The notes under the pieces: model-generated | Database searches by the model: none | What the model was told of the DNA's origin: nothing | The model's input: only the letters and a program-made list of their open reading frames with translations | DNA from: Salvator merianae | Lineage: Eukaryota > Chordata > Lepidosauria > Squamata > Teiidae | Length of the DNA: 64,000 nt | Direction of reading: 5' to 3' | NCBI GenBank assembly: GCA_003586115.2 | Contig: QVOM02000057.1 | Coordinates: 7,089,233-7,153,232, forward strand | Shown: in pieces, positions 57,994 through 64,000 of the stretch | Position numbering within the stretch: position 1 is the first letter of the stretch | How the letters are laid out: each line of letters starts with the position of its first letter | Position numbers and translations under genes: made by a program

Positions 57994-59800
57994 AACACTG
58001 CAGTGATGGCAGCAGAATTATAATTTTTTTAAAAAACCTTTCCAGGGAACTTCGTTTTTCTGCTCTACTTCAGCGTTTGGAAGAGCATCCAAAAACATTT
58101 TTTAAATGCATTCTACCAGAGCTTCTTAGAACTGCAAACCGTGGCCAGTCTTTTATCTTTCCATGAGCTTTTGAAACTATTTTACTCTTGTCCTTTCATC
58201 ACTCCCTGCAGAGGTCCCTCGCCGCTTTCGCCACTGAGACATAAATACGTCGATTAAATGAAGGGGGCTTCTTGGGAAAAGATGTCCTTGCAAAAGCTGG
58301 ATCACTCAGGGCTGCCAGCCGACTTAGAAGAATATAATTTCGGAAAGACGGAGCCACAGATGTTGTCTCAAGCCCCAGCTGTTGCAAATGAACTGGAGGG
58401 AAGGGTCTCCCTAGGGGGATGGAAAACCCCTGACAAGGCCCCAAACTGGGAACGGAACTTTTGTTTGCAGGGAAAAGCGTGAGCTGCCAACGCCAAGCTC
58501 AACAATCCAGACTTGATTTCAGAGCTGGGTTTTCCTCCTGTGCCCCTGGAAAAATGAAAGCATCGTGCCTGTTGGTGGCAAATTATGGAAAGCAGTAGCC
58601 ACTGGCCACTGGTTAGGATCTGGGGGAGCTGTAGCCAAATCCTCACTCAGCCCTGGAAGCACAGGGGGCAACCTTGGTCCAGGCCCTGCTTCTCAGGGCC
58701 TACCATGCAGGGCTGTCGGGGGGATGAAAAGGAAGCGAGAGGAATTATGCGAATTGCCTCTGGAAAGGCCCTAAAGAAACCAAACCGGCCTGGCCTACTG
58801 ATTTCACTGCTTTCGGGCCCCTAGAACCCTTTCCTTTCCTTCTCTGCAGCTCAGATTTAACATTTCTTTAGCACCCGGCATTCAATGATGCTACAGGCCT
58901 GATGTTTTTATTTTATCTAACAGGAAGACCCAAGCAGGACATGATTATTTTTAGCCCTGTGTTTATATTTAATTGTCCTCCTTATACTGTATCACCTACT
59001 GTAATATTGTATTTTACTTGCACTGGACTTGGAACTGCAGTAAAGATTTGATTAGGTATTTCTTTGGCCTGGTTATTTCCATTAGGACTTTTCCATTAAG
59101 GGGGAGGCAGCGGGGAGCGGCTCCACCTGATCAAGGCGGCCTAGGGGCTTGTCTGCTCCTCATGCCCCCCCCCTCCGGGAAGGCCATTACCTGAAACACT
59201 GTCGGCACAGAGGAAATAAGGAAATTCCAACCTGCACCTGGTCATCTCTTCTGCTGCTGGAGCCGGGACAGAAAGCTCTCTCTGTGCTTTCCCCCACCAC
59301 AAAATTCCCTCCCTCTCCCTTTTGAAAGCCAAGCAGTCAGAACGTCTCACATCATCTTCGTACTCCAAGCGGGGAACACTTGCGAGAGAGCGAGCCCAGA
59401 TTCCCTTCTGCGTGCCAGCAGAGGCAAACCTGTTTGAGACCAGCAGATCTGGCTGCGAACGCAACACGAACATCTTCCTCTGTGTTTCTGTACTGTAGGC
59501 TCTGCAGGGCAGAGACCTCTCTGCTTACGCAAGGGAAGCTCAAGAACAGGAATCCGGAGGGGGAGAGTGTATTCAGCTTTTGGCTTTGGAAGGAGTACAG
59601 CTGCTTAAATCAGAAGCCAGCCCCAAACTAGCCCACCTGCTTACCTGCCTGGCGATCCACAGCTTGCCATATTCATCGCCTTCTGTCTTCCCTTCACGCT
59701 TCCAGAGAGCAACCGATCTCAGCATCCGCTGTGCAGACCCATCCGTGCAGCAGGGCCCAGCTCTTCAGGCCGACCTCCCCTTGCAGAGCTTTTTGGCTTC
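26222..59800 (-). CDS. ADAMTSL4: ADAMTSL4, ADAMTS-like protein 4 (complete coding gene, 17 coding exons)
   Basis: ADAMTSL4 is a secreted, non-proteolytic ADAMTS-like glycoprotein of the extracellular matrix. It binds fibrillin-1 microfibrils; human loss causes ectopia lentis. Seventeen minus-strand exons join with GT/AG sites and compatible phases into 4176 coding bases (1391 residues). Order by residue: signal peptide (1-34), TSR1 (from about 51, [17 protein letters not shown]), long linker to about 290, [18 protein letters not shown] (about 295) and a low-complexity region to 660. Then [13 protein letters not shown] and the cysteine-rich region (669-748), spacer (749-909), Pro-rich linker plus TSR2 (910-1053), TSR3-TSR7 (1053-1346) and PLAC-type C-terminus (1346-1391). 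Many blocks match recalled human ADAMTSL4 almost word for word, which separates it from ADAMTSL6/THSD4. No metalloprotease domain is present, as expected. A noncoding first exon may lie upstream of 59800. Confidence 0.96.
26694..26838 (-). CDS. ADAMTSL4: ADAMTSL4 exon: TSR7 body (residues 1298-1346)
   Basis: This 145-bp exon encodes [40 protein letters not shown] and VQPCLPDL. The donor is CTCG|GTAAGA (phase 1) and the acceptor gcttgccag. Confidence 0.97.
27220..27399 (-). CDS. ADAMTSL4: ADAMTSL4 exon: TSR6 body (residues 1238-1297)
   Basis: This 180-bp, phase 0-0 exon encodes [20 protein letters not shown], then [28 protein letters not shown] and LWFSTAWSA. The sequon NVT is conserved with human. 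The donor is GCG|GTGAGT and the acceptor acttttcag. Confidence 0.97.
27978..28151 (-). CDS. ADAMTSL4: ADAMTSL4 exon: TSR5 body (residues 1180-1237)
   Basis: This 174-bp, phase 0-0 exon encodes [19 protein letters not shown], then [17 protein letters not shown] and WYRGPWGQ. It is almost identical to human at [17 protein letters not shown]. The donor is CAG|GTGAGC and the acceptor agctgtgcag. Confidence 0.97.
28298..28471 (-). CDS. ADAMTSL4: ADAMTSL4 exon: TSR4 body (residues 1122-1179)
   Basis: This 174-bp, phase 0-0 exon encodes [20 protein letters not shown], then [20 protein letters not shown] and WFYSDWSST. The acceptor is cctttcccag and the donor ACG|GTACTG, a less usual donor. Confidence 0.96.
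29493..29697 (-). CDS. ADAMTSL4: ADAMTSL4 exon: TSR3 and start of TSR4 (residues 1053-1121)
   Basis: This 205-bp exon encodes [20 protein letters not shown], then CRQIYANRS (N-glycosylation-type site), [14 protein letters not shown] and [10 protein letters not shown]. The acceptor is cccgttgcag and the donor TCG|GTAAGG. It matches human [17 protein letters not shown] closely. Confidence 0.96.
30005..30134 (-). CDS. ADAMTSL4: ADAMTSL4 exon completing TSR2 (residues 1010-1053)
   Basis: This 130-bp exon has acceptor ctgtctccag and donor GCCTA|GTGAGC. It encodes [12 protein letters not shown], then [10 protein letters not shown] and [12 protein letters not shown], completing the six-Cys TSR2. 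The last two bases (TA) join C of the next exon to make Tyr of AYWDVGEW, matching human PPYWEAGEW. Read straight into the intron, the junction spells an immediate TAG stop. Confidence 0.93.
30355..30895 (-). mobile_element. Cluster of three LINE 3'-tail copies (CR1/L3-like)
   Basis: Copies start at about 30366, 30590 and 30775. Each has the gagccttgctggatcaggcc-type start, and at least two have gtggcccaccagtggcttct or a close variant. All are the reverse complement of the 3' tail at 11170-11360. They lie within the ADAMTSL4 intron next to the TSR2 exon. Confidence 0.8.
31072..31371 (-). CDS. ADAMTSL4: ADAMTSL4 exon: Pro-rich linker and start of TSR2 (residues 910-1010)
   Basis: This 300-bp exon starts [14 protein letters not shown]. 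It contains [16 protein letters not shown] (human TPGTLQRQVRIPQMP), a poly-Pro run, then [16 protein letters not shown] of TSR2. The acceptor is atccgccag and the donor AAGG|GTGAGT. The gene then continues in a 130-bp exon that lacks any ATG. Confidence 0.94.
31631..31697 (+). repeat. (TTCC)n microsatellite
   Basis: About 16 TTCC units followed by decayed T/C-rich sequence to about 31765. It lies in the ADAMTSL4 intron between the spacer exon and the TSR2 exon. Confidence 0.95.
32174..32279 (-). CDS. ADAMTSL4: ADAMTSL4 spacer exon (residues 875-910)
   Basis: This 106-bp exon starts [19 protein letters not shown], matching human MIFQEENPGV.YQY, and ends RQEFG with donor TTTG|GTGAGC. The methionine is internal, not a start. 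Confidence 0.96.
32774..32946 (-). CDS. ADAMTSL4: ADAMTSL4 spacer exon (residues 817-874)
   Basis: This 173-bp exon begins [20 protein letters not shown] and ends TTEPIDVY. It is close to the human spacer domain ([11 protein letters not shown]). The donor is TAT|GTGAGT and the acceptor cctcccag. Confidence 0.97.
33802..34006 (-). CDS. ADAMTSL4: ADAMTSL4 exon (residues 749-817, end of Cys-rich / start of spacer)
   Basis: This 205-bp exon has acceptor ttcgccag and donor CTAG|GTAGGC. It encodes [10 protein letters not shown], the [16 protein letters not shown] core, then spacer strands with [13 protein letters not shown] and NYL. CGVCGGD is a hallmark of the ADAMTS/ADAMTSL module. Residue NFSD is a possible N-glycosylation site. 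Confidence 0.97.
34155..34285 (-). mobile_element. tRNA-derived SINE, reversed
   Basis: Its reverse complement has a tRNA-like head (cagtgttgcgcagtgggcgg), a B-box-like gagtttagatccccac and the shared 3' words gcctggcctacctcacaggt. It lies in a short ADAMTSL4 intron. Confidence 0.6.
34318..34454 (-). CDS. ADAMTSL4: ADAMTSL4 exon (residues 703-748, Cys-rich region)
   Basis: This 137-bp exon encodes [20 protein letters not shown] and then [21 protein letters not shown]. The CELNC and CVAGQC motifs are typical of the ADAMTS cysteine-rich module. The acceptor is gtcttgcag and the donor CTG|GTGAGC. Confidence 0.97.
34455..38270 (-). other. ADAMTSL4 intron, 3.8 kb
   Basis: Apart from a 5S-related SINE fragment near 36712-36800 and an A-rich run at 36845-36867, I see nothing recognisable. 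Open frames here are short and lack splice-consistent homology. Confidence 0.5.
36712..36800 (-). mobile_element. Diverged 5S-rRNA-derived SINE fragment
   Basis: It has ccctgggatttcctggtggc, ctcttatctacaagttcacc and aggcctgagcttctgagctc, then agacaagatca, aligning with the copy at 60515-60640 and with 5S rRNA in reverse. Confidence 0.55.
38271..38373 (-). CDS. ADAMTSL4: ADAMTSL4 exon (residues 669-703, start of Cys-rich region)
   Basis: This 103-bp exon encodes [14 protein letters not shown] then [17 protein letters not shown], nearly the same as human. The acceptor is ccccctag and the donor GATG|GTAAGC, phase 1. Confidence 0.96.
38374..40800 (-). other. ADAMTSL4 intron, 2.4 kb
   Basis: Two LINE 3' fragments (38545-38770, 38785-38965) are followed by a GATA/AAAT-rich bit at 39000-39030. 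A direct duplication (gacaatggaggcataagcgga / gacaatggagacataagcgga) lies at 39270-39310. Nothing coding was recognised. Confidence 0.5.
38545..38965 (-). mobile_element. Two tandem LINE 3'-tail copies (CR1/L3-like)
   Basis: Both copies start gaggagccctgctggatca and contain gtggcccaccaattgcttct or gtggcccaccagttgcttct, then ggcatcctgcctgtc or a variant. They are the same family and orientation as 30355-30895. Confidence 0.8.
40801..41941 (-). CDS. ADAMTSL4: ADAMTSL4 large low-complexity exon (residues 288-668)
   Basis: This 1141-bp exon has acceptor gcttttcag and donor GAG|GTAAAG. It starts [20 protein letters not shown], the motif seen in human ADAMTSL4 ([15 protein letters not shown]). A long Pro/Ser/Thr/His-rich region follows with a poly-Pro run and basic KQKRK. 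It ends with the TSR1-associated Cys pair ([14 protein letters not shown]), continuing into CPPERPDP. Plus-strand frames of over 250 codons over this exon are antisense shadows. Confidence 0.95.
42090..42260. mobile_element. Reptile interspersed repeat fragment (L2/CR1-clade tail)
   Basis: The words ttattccaaaccctgggggc, caccacaaagaaagtccctt and agccaccttcctaccaacct follow the 'gagttccaaagtctgggggccaccac' repeat pattern common in lizards. The family assignment is from memory. Confidence 0.4.
42700..42825 (+). mobile_element. SINE 3' part
   Basis: It contains ggccaatcagcctaacccta and cctcacagggcgattgtg, then a gacaggatagaaat end and AAAT tail, like the 3' body of the tRNA-type SINEs in this window. 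Confidence 0.5.
42973..43020. repeat. Nested palindromes (two mutually exclusive hairpins)
   Basis: Bases 42973-42988 and 42991-43006 form a perfect 16-bp stem with a 2-base centre. Bases 42980-42994 and 43006-43020 are also perfect inverse copies. The first right arm shares bases with the second structure, so only one can form. Confidence 0.85.
43330..43720 (+). mobile_element. L2-like LINE ORF2 fragment
   Basis: The plus strand near 43610-43670 reads [19 protein letters not shown], the LDYCNALYxGLP block found near the end of L2-clade reverse transcriptases. A nearby open segment includes [12 protein letters not shown]. It carries an in-frame stop and is a dead fragment. Confidence 0.7.
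44055..44815 (-). CDS. ADAMTSL4: ADAMTSL4 exon: TSR1 and first linker (residues 35-288)
   Basis: The acceptor is ctctctccag (following a GA/CT microsatellite) and the donor GGAG|GTGAGC. After [16 protein letters not shown] comes a thrombospondin type 1 repeat with [18 protein letters not shown], then about 200 residues rich in Pro, Arg, Ser, His and Tyr with no Cys-rich fold. At 761 bp it is clearly longer than the human equivalent. The junction to the next exon makes AG|G = Arg. Confidence 0.93.
44816..50498 (-). other. ADAMTSL4 intron between signal-peptide and TSR1 exons, 5.7 kb
   Basis: It begins with a GA microsatellite next to the acceptor. It also holds an (ATTT)n run at 48734-48760 and AT-rich sequence. 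No coding exon was recognised. Confidence 0.5.
48734..48760 (+). repeat. (ATTT)n microsatellite
   Basis: Six to seven ATTT units, followed by an AT-rich extension. Confidence 0.9.
50499..50568 (-). CDS. ADAMTSL4: ADAMTSL4 signal-peptide exon (residues 11-34)
   Basis: This 70-bp exon has acceptor tgttttccag and donor AAAG|GTGAGT. In the frame set by its neighbours it encodes [19 protein letters not shown] then QAFAK: a basic residue, a hydrophobic core and a plausible signal-peptidase site near SFCQA. It ends in phase 0 and joins the exon beginning VPERKPRQ at 44815. It has no methionine, so an ATG-based scan sees it only in the wrong frame. Confidence 0.85.
51598..51790 (-). mobile_element. 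CR1 LINE 3' fragment (diverged subfamily)
   Basis: It begins atcatagaactgtggagttg and continues with cccagtccaaccc and ttcctgaaagcctgcagag, a diverged reverse-complement CR1 end. The boundary past about 51790 is uncertain. Confidence 0.65.
53135..53235 (+). mobile_element. Possible tRNA-derived SINE fragment
   Basis: A B-box-like ccatgggttcaagccccagc lies downstream of a tRNA-like head. It is short and diverged. Confidence 0.35.
54602..54652 (+). repeat. Short tandem duplication at the 3' end of a CR1 copy
   Basis: The word aagggtttcatcttagaatcat occurs twice, back to back, at the outer end of the reversed CR1 element. It may be a target-site duplication or local slippage. Confidence 0.75.
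54640..55770 (-). mobile_element. CR1-type LINE, 5'-truncated, with intact-looking partial reverse transcriptase frame
   Basis: A 257-codon open frame at 54957-55730 carries non-LTR reverse transcriptase signatures: [20 protein letters not shown], then [10 protein letters not shown] (FADD catalytic motif), [14 protein letters not shown] and [11 protein letters not shown]. These match the CR1 family. The 3' end with the typical gagttggaagggacctcc / ccaaccccctgctcaatgcagg words reaches about 54650. Only the C-terminal part of the RT/ORF2 is present; the endonuclease is missing. The open frame suggests a fairly young insertion. Confidence 0.92.
55850..56142 (+). mobile_element. CR1 LINE 3' end
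   Basis: This contains ggcttcaaggagaggctgga, ggatcctgcattgagtaggg and ctagatgaccctggaggtcc and ends in gattctatgattctatga, the CR1 3' terminal repeat. It is oriented opposite to the neighbouring copy at 54640-55770. Confidence 0.9.
56667..57032. mobile_element. MITE-like DNA element with terminal inverted repeats (hAT-like)
   Basis: The left end taggaatgtgcaaagttcgg and the right end read backwards, ctatggatgtgcacgaatta, form imperfect terminal inverted repeats around GRATGTGCA. Inside are repeated words (gttcgatcaaac / attcgatcaaac, cagttcgtgttcac). This resembles the reptile 'gatgtgcacgaaccggttcg' non-autonomous elements. It carries no transposase. Family placement is from pattern memory. 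Confidence 0.55.
57287..57446 (+). repeat. GAAA/GGAA microsatellite, left part
   Basis: A pure purine tract shifts from (GAAA)n to mixed AAGG and AAAG units, running into an assembly gap. Confidence 0.95.
57447..57916. other. Assembly gap (470 N)
   Basis: This is a run of N between two purine microsatellite blocks. Translated frames across it are artefacts. Confidence 0.99.
57917..57995 (+). repeat. (GAAA)n microsatellite, right part
   Basis: An A-rich start is followed by about 17 GAAA units directly after the gap. Confidence 0.95.
59645..59800 (-). CDS. ADAMTSL4: ADAMTSL4 exon with 5'UTR and start codon (residues 1-11)
   Basis: The acceptor is ttcttttag before 59800 and the donor GGCAG|GTAAGC after 59645. 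ATG at 59674-59676 opens a 32-base coding stretch ([10 protein letters not shown] plus two bases AG). It joins in frame to the signal-peptide exon at 50568, giving Arg11. A second in-frame ATG lies two codons on (59668-59670). The rest (59677-59800) is 5'UTR. Human ADAMTSL4 also begins with a short N-terminus before its hydrophobic core. The assignment rests on phase match, splice sites and position, since 11 residues are too few for homology. Confidence 0.75.
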
Positions 59801-60514
59801 CTAAAAGAACATATATAAATACCGGCATTAATGTCAACATCTCTACAAAAGCAGGCCAGCAAAAAGAAACATGGGCTGTTTGGCGGGAGGAGAGGTAAAT
59901 GTGAACCTTTGCACGCTTCTCAAACTCTTAACCCCTTGCTGACCTTTGAAAGTAGGGAAGTGTAAATTAACCCTGCTATCTGGATTCAGAGCCATGACTC
60001 ATAAAACAGCATTTTAGCGCTTCAGGGGGTTTGCGGGGAGAGAGAGAAAGAAAGGGGGGAAAAAAACAGAAGAGGAAATTAGTTCATAAAATTTATAGGG
60101 GTTCTGACCATGCCATGGAGTTGCATCATCTTGCTAGCCTCTGGGTCAGACAGCTTGTAGGTTTTTTTCTTTCTAAAATGTAATTAAAGATCCTAAGGTT
60201 CATATCTGTTTGGGGAATCCATCCCAAAACCTGGGGAGGGTGGAGAAAAGATATCGACATGCCTTTAGCAGAATTATCCTTAAGGCTGAACCAAAGGTAA
60301 GGATTTGTATTAACTGGACTGCATAAAAACTTTTATTGGAATAACACTTCTGGAAGTAAACAAACATTTACTTGATTAAAACGTAAGGCACCTGTTAATT
60401 TAGCACCCAGATTAATAGTTGGGAAATGCTATGGTACATGTTACTGTACGTTGCATACATGCAAATATTTGTTTATCAATCAAACATGGAAGCCTATAAT
60501 TTTCCGATTACTAG

Positions 60515-60640
60515 TTATCACCCTGGGATCTCCTGGTGGTCTCTCAGCCAGCTATTCAACAGGTCCAATCCTGCTTAACTTTCCAGATCAGACAGGATTA
60601 GTAGGAGGTAGGTTTAAAGGCTGAGTATAAAGTGTTTCTA
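60515..60640 (-). mobile_element. 5S-rRNA-derived SINE (5S-Sauria type)
   Basis: It reads ccctgggatctcctggtggt, ctctcagccagctattcaac and aggtccaatcctgcttaact, ending in agatcagacaggatt. This matches the reverse complement of 5S rRNA (tcccaggcggtctcccatcc / gcttagcttccgagatcagac). Such SINEs are known from squamates and support the host assignment. Confidence 0.7.
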
Positions 60641-61934
60641 AAACATAAAAAAGGAATGCCAGCATAGGACCTTTTTAGCAGCCTGGTAAAATGCTGAGCC
60701 CTGAACTTCAAGCCCAAGGTTAGCCTTAGCTGCATTTTAGAGTGTAAACCTCTGGGGCAGAGACTTATACTCTTGTACTGAAGAGCTATTACACAAGAGA
60801 ATGCGATAGGACAGGGTTGTTCCTCCACATCCTTTCTTCCCTTTAGAGTTGAACTGGAGGCTTCTGCAGCTGCAAAACTCAAGACCTTTGGCATGGCTGG
60901 AATAGGTTTTCCAAAGGTAATAAACCCCTGCAGTGCCCTAATCCATGTTTACTTTCTATGCCCATCCCTCAGTTAATCCAGGGTATTTCTGTTCCACTGG
61001 GAACTATCCAAAGTATCCAAATTTGTTACATGGCACCCGATCAGGTTTCCAACTCAAATATACCCACAGCATTCCCCGTTTATCTCTCCAAATCAGCTGG
61101 GACACGGAGGTTAACATTCAAAATGCCCTTAGCGGCATTTTCCTCTTTCCCACACTGAGTCCACAGCCAGCCAGATGGGCGGAAGGACAGATGGCCACAA
61201 AGGATCCAAGATGCAAAAATCAACCAGCAAAACCTCCACCGAGTTCAAAACACGTACGTGAGGTAATTGCAACCCACTTGAGATGTGAAACCAAACAGAA
61301 GGGGAAATTTCTGTTACCAACACACTTGCTCGTTAGAAAGAGAGAGGGAGAGTTAAAATTGGCATTGTTTTTGTATTTATATTACGGTATTATAATAAAA
61401 GTTGTCTTTTAAAAAAACTGGCAACTGTTTCGGTAGACGAGAAGACTCATTACACAGTAGTCAAATAAAAATAAACGTAAGAAATAAGTTTCCAGGCAGG
61501 GTACTAATTAAGGGAACACGTATAAAGTGTTTGTGGGCAACTATTTCCAGCGACAAAAGCACCAGGAATTGCATTTCTCTACCTTGCTTGTGTGAAAGAA
61601 ATCCCACTGCTCACACAACATGCCATACCACAAAGGGCTTCATGGAAAATAGTTCAGGTCCAACATGGGGCTGGTGTGAACCTTCCTAAATCTGGACACA
61701 GCAATGGGAATTTTCCAAGCCAGGATCGCTGTCTGCCAGAAGTAGAGATTGTAGCTGAAGCTCAGACAGGAGAGGAAAATTGCCGTGTGCTGCTTGCTAG
61801 ACAAGGGCAGACAAATTCGACCGATCCAGAATCACCATACATTTTGTCAGTCAGAGGTACGAAAGTTGTCTGAAGTGTCCCTTTTGGTATCTCTAGAAGA
61901 CCCCCAAGAGCTATCAGTGAGGACTGCAAACTAA

Positions 61935-62095
61935 CAAGTAGCTTAGAAGCTAGAGTGCTAAAATAGAACCTAGGAGGTCCAGATTCAAATATCTTACCAG
62001 GTGACCCATGGTCAAGTCAGTGTCTCTCAGTGTAAAAAAACCCAGCTCCCAGGGTTGTTGTGAGGACAAAGTCATGGGAACGGGAGGGAGAGAAG
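61935..62095 (+). mobile_element. tRNA-derived SINE
   Basis: A tRNA-like head (agcttagaagctagagtgct) and B-box-like aggtccagattcaaatatct are followed by cccagctcccagggttgttg and tgaggacaaa. Confidence 0.55.
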
Positions 62096-64000
62096 GAATG
62101 TAGAGAGAGGACAGAGACCATGTCTGTCACCTGGAGTTTCTTGGAAGAATCATATGATATAAGATGCATAAGGAAAAGCAAATACAGCGAGATCGAGCAA
62201 GCGAGTCAAGCTACATGAAATAAGAAGCCACAATCCCTTCTTTCTCAGATACACAGTGCTGCTTGCAAAGCTCAGGGAAAATCCTTTTTGAACCACTCAC
62301 TGCCCTCAACGCAAAGACATAATTTTAACCGAGAGGCCAGAATTGTTTCCTACCCACAAACCTCGCAAGGTCCCCTCGCTAGACTGCTTCCCCCCCAGTT
62401 CCTTGAGGACCAGTGTGTGGCACTAACAAAGGTAGGCCAGCGGGGCAAAGAGGACTAGAGGCTTAAAAAGTCTCCCCATGCAGACATATAGCAAACGACA
62501 CAAACTGCCTTTGGTTTAAAATGGGTCCATGTTTTGTGCATGTGTCTGGGCCTGTGTGCACACACAGAGGCGCAGGTGCCCCGCCCTGCTTCCCTGGAGA
62601 TTAGCTCTAAACCACCTCTGACACAGGAGAAGGCCTTGGACCTTGAAGGCACAGCAAGGTTTCTCTCACCAAGCTAATCCCTTTAGAAGCTGAGAGGGAT
62701 AAGATTGACAGCTTGGCTGGGAAAGTGAAGGTTGATGGGTATTTCAGATGGGATTGTTTGCAAACAAACAAGGCGCGGCTGCGGCCGAGGGGGCAGGCAG
62801 GGGCAGCAGAAGCCTTTCACCCAGCTCTTCAGGACATGGCCAGGAGCAGGTCTCCCAGTCACCTCTCGGCCTCCGGCAGCCTCCTAGCCAGGTTGCACTT
62901 TCTCGTGCACGGATCAGTGTCTGCACCGCAGGACAGCTTAAGGCCAGGGCAACGGAGAGCCAGAACACAGAAGCCTACAGAGAATTATTAAGGAACCAAT
63001 CGCTGCTCCGAAAGCGAAGCCCTGAAACAAGGAGGAAAAGTAGATCTGTCGATAAGAGAGAAGGAAGCAATAAGGACTAGCCGCTTGGCGTGGTTTGGGG
63101 GCAAGGCAAGAAACAGGCGTCTTGCTTTTCGAGGCAAGGCGAGGCAAAAAACAGTGAGTGGGAGAAAGAGAAAGAGAGAAAGCAAGCAAAGATATATTTC
63201 TTTTTCCCTCCAAAAAGTGCAGTTTCTTCCAAGACCAAGAAACTTGGACTTTTTTTCTCTTTTTGGGGGGCGGGGGCGGAGGGGCCAGTCATGACGGTGC
63301 TCCCCGAGTTCCCTCGCAGGGGTGGGCGATGGAAAACGTCCAGACGGCATTCATCGTCCCAGCAAAGGGAGAAGCCTAGAGCAGATGTTCTCACATCCCG
63401 ATCCCTGAGACGAATCGCGGGGCGGCCTGGGCGCGAGCTGCGTCCAACAAGCGGCTCTTGCGCAGAGCCGCATGTAGAGCTGGAGGAAGCAGCCAGAACA
63501 GCTGGGGCTGCGTGTAGGGGAAGGAGGAGGAGGAGAAAGCGGACGGGCCTTCCAGGCACAGTCGGGAACATCCCGACCCTTTGCAAGGCAGGTTTCGGAT
63601 GGAGAAAGCAGGACGGTGGTGGTCCAAGGCACAGGAAACTGCGCCTTTCCAACCACATTTCCACACACTCCCTGCCTGGGTTTTCGCTCACAAGGTCTGG
63701 GCCTCCGGCGTCAAATCTTTAGATGCCCCAGGCTGTGTCTGCTTGGACAAACCCGGGGATCTCAAAAAGTGCAGTGTGCCTCCAGGAGGCCAGTCACACC
63801 TACGTTTTAATCCAGCTTCAGTCCATTTTCAGACTGAGGCTGTGATCAGACACAACAAAAGCAAGGCATCTCTGAGGCGGCTCAGAGACGGCTTGGAGGT
63901 GGGATCGTTCACACACCAGTCTGCCCCTCCCCCCTCTCATGAACATTCCATGCTAGAAAAGGTGGGTTGGAGAAGACTTGGGAACATGAGGGCCAGACAC

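Larger units (their letters stand above)
50569..59644 (-). other. ADAMTSL4 intron between start exon and signal-peptide exon, 9.1 kb
   Basis: This repeat-rich intron contains CR1 copies (51598, 54640-56142), a MITE-like element (56667-57032) and the GAAA microsatellite with the assembly gap (57287-57995). The reverse transcriptase frame here is a transposon relic, not a host exon. Confidence 0.6.
59801..64000. other. 5' flank of ADAMTSL4
   Basis: This contains a 5S-derived SINE (60515-60640), a SINE-like block (61935-62095) and a GC/CpG-richer stretch around 63400-63560 that could be an ADAMTSL4 promoter or first noncoding exon. Long frames on both strands at 63077-63722 overlap each other and show no recognisable family. 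Confidence 0.4.

Noticed and set aside
57138..58006. Long frames on both strands with Lys/Arg or Phe/Leu runs
   Set aside because: They are translations of the GAAA microsatellite and of unknown bases in the gap.
63077..63722. About 205-210 codon frames on both strands near the right edge
   Set aside because: They are mutually antisense frames in GC/purine-rich sequence without family signatures. The area may be promoter-like, but that is unproven.

Overview
This is a nuclear vertebrate window, most likely from a squamate reptile (lizard or gecko type). The evidence is multi-exon genes with GT/AG introns, abundant CR1 and L2-like LINE fragments, tRNA-derived SINEs, and two 5S-rRNA-derived SINE fragments of the type known from lizards. 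No microbial, viral or CRISPR content is visible. Most open reading frames here are chance frames or antisense shadows of the exons of two genes, both on the minus strand.

Gene 1 is PI4KB (phosphatidylinositol 4-kinase beta), about 1-21.66 kb, cut by the left edge. A GC-rich promoter and first exon lie at about 21.24-21.99 kb, the large N-terminal coding exon at 13122-14086, and two further exons at 2211-2438 and 1418-1645. The lipid-kinase catalytic domain lies beyond the left edge.

Gene 2 is ADAMTSL4 (ADAMTS-like 4), 26222-59800, and appears complete in coding sequence. I could join 17 coding exons with matching phases and canonical splice dinucleotides into 1391 codons plus stop. It starts in a short ATG exon at 59.65 kb, then has a separate signal-peptide exon at 50.5 kb. 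Next come TSR1 with a long linker (44.1-44.8 kb), a 380-codon low-complexity exon (40.8-41.9 kb), the cysteine-rich/spacer region (32.2-38.4 kb), TSR2-TSR7 (26.7-31.4 kb) and the PLAC-type C-terminus (26.2-26.4 kb). The predicted protein is about 300 residues longer than human ADAMTSL4 (1074), mainly in two disordered linker exons.

The 4.6 kb between the two genes holds the ADAMTSL4 3' flank, a weak exon-like pair on the minus strand near 25.2-25.5 kb, an unidentified minus-strand ORF near 23 kb and AT-rich sequence. Introns carry repeats, including two CR1 copies pointing away from each other (54.6-56.1 kb), a TIR-bearing MITE-like element (56.67-57.03 kb), a foldback/minisatellite element (4.54-4.97 kb), two striking hairpins (2653-2718 and 42973-43020) and a GAAA/GGAA microsatellite containing a 470-base assembly gap. 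I found no convincing new molecular system. The most interesting items are the ADAMTSL4 architecture, the possible alternative PI4KB N-terminus and the hairpin/foldback structures. Family comparisons rest on recalled human proteins and would need alignment to confirm.
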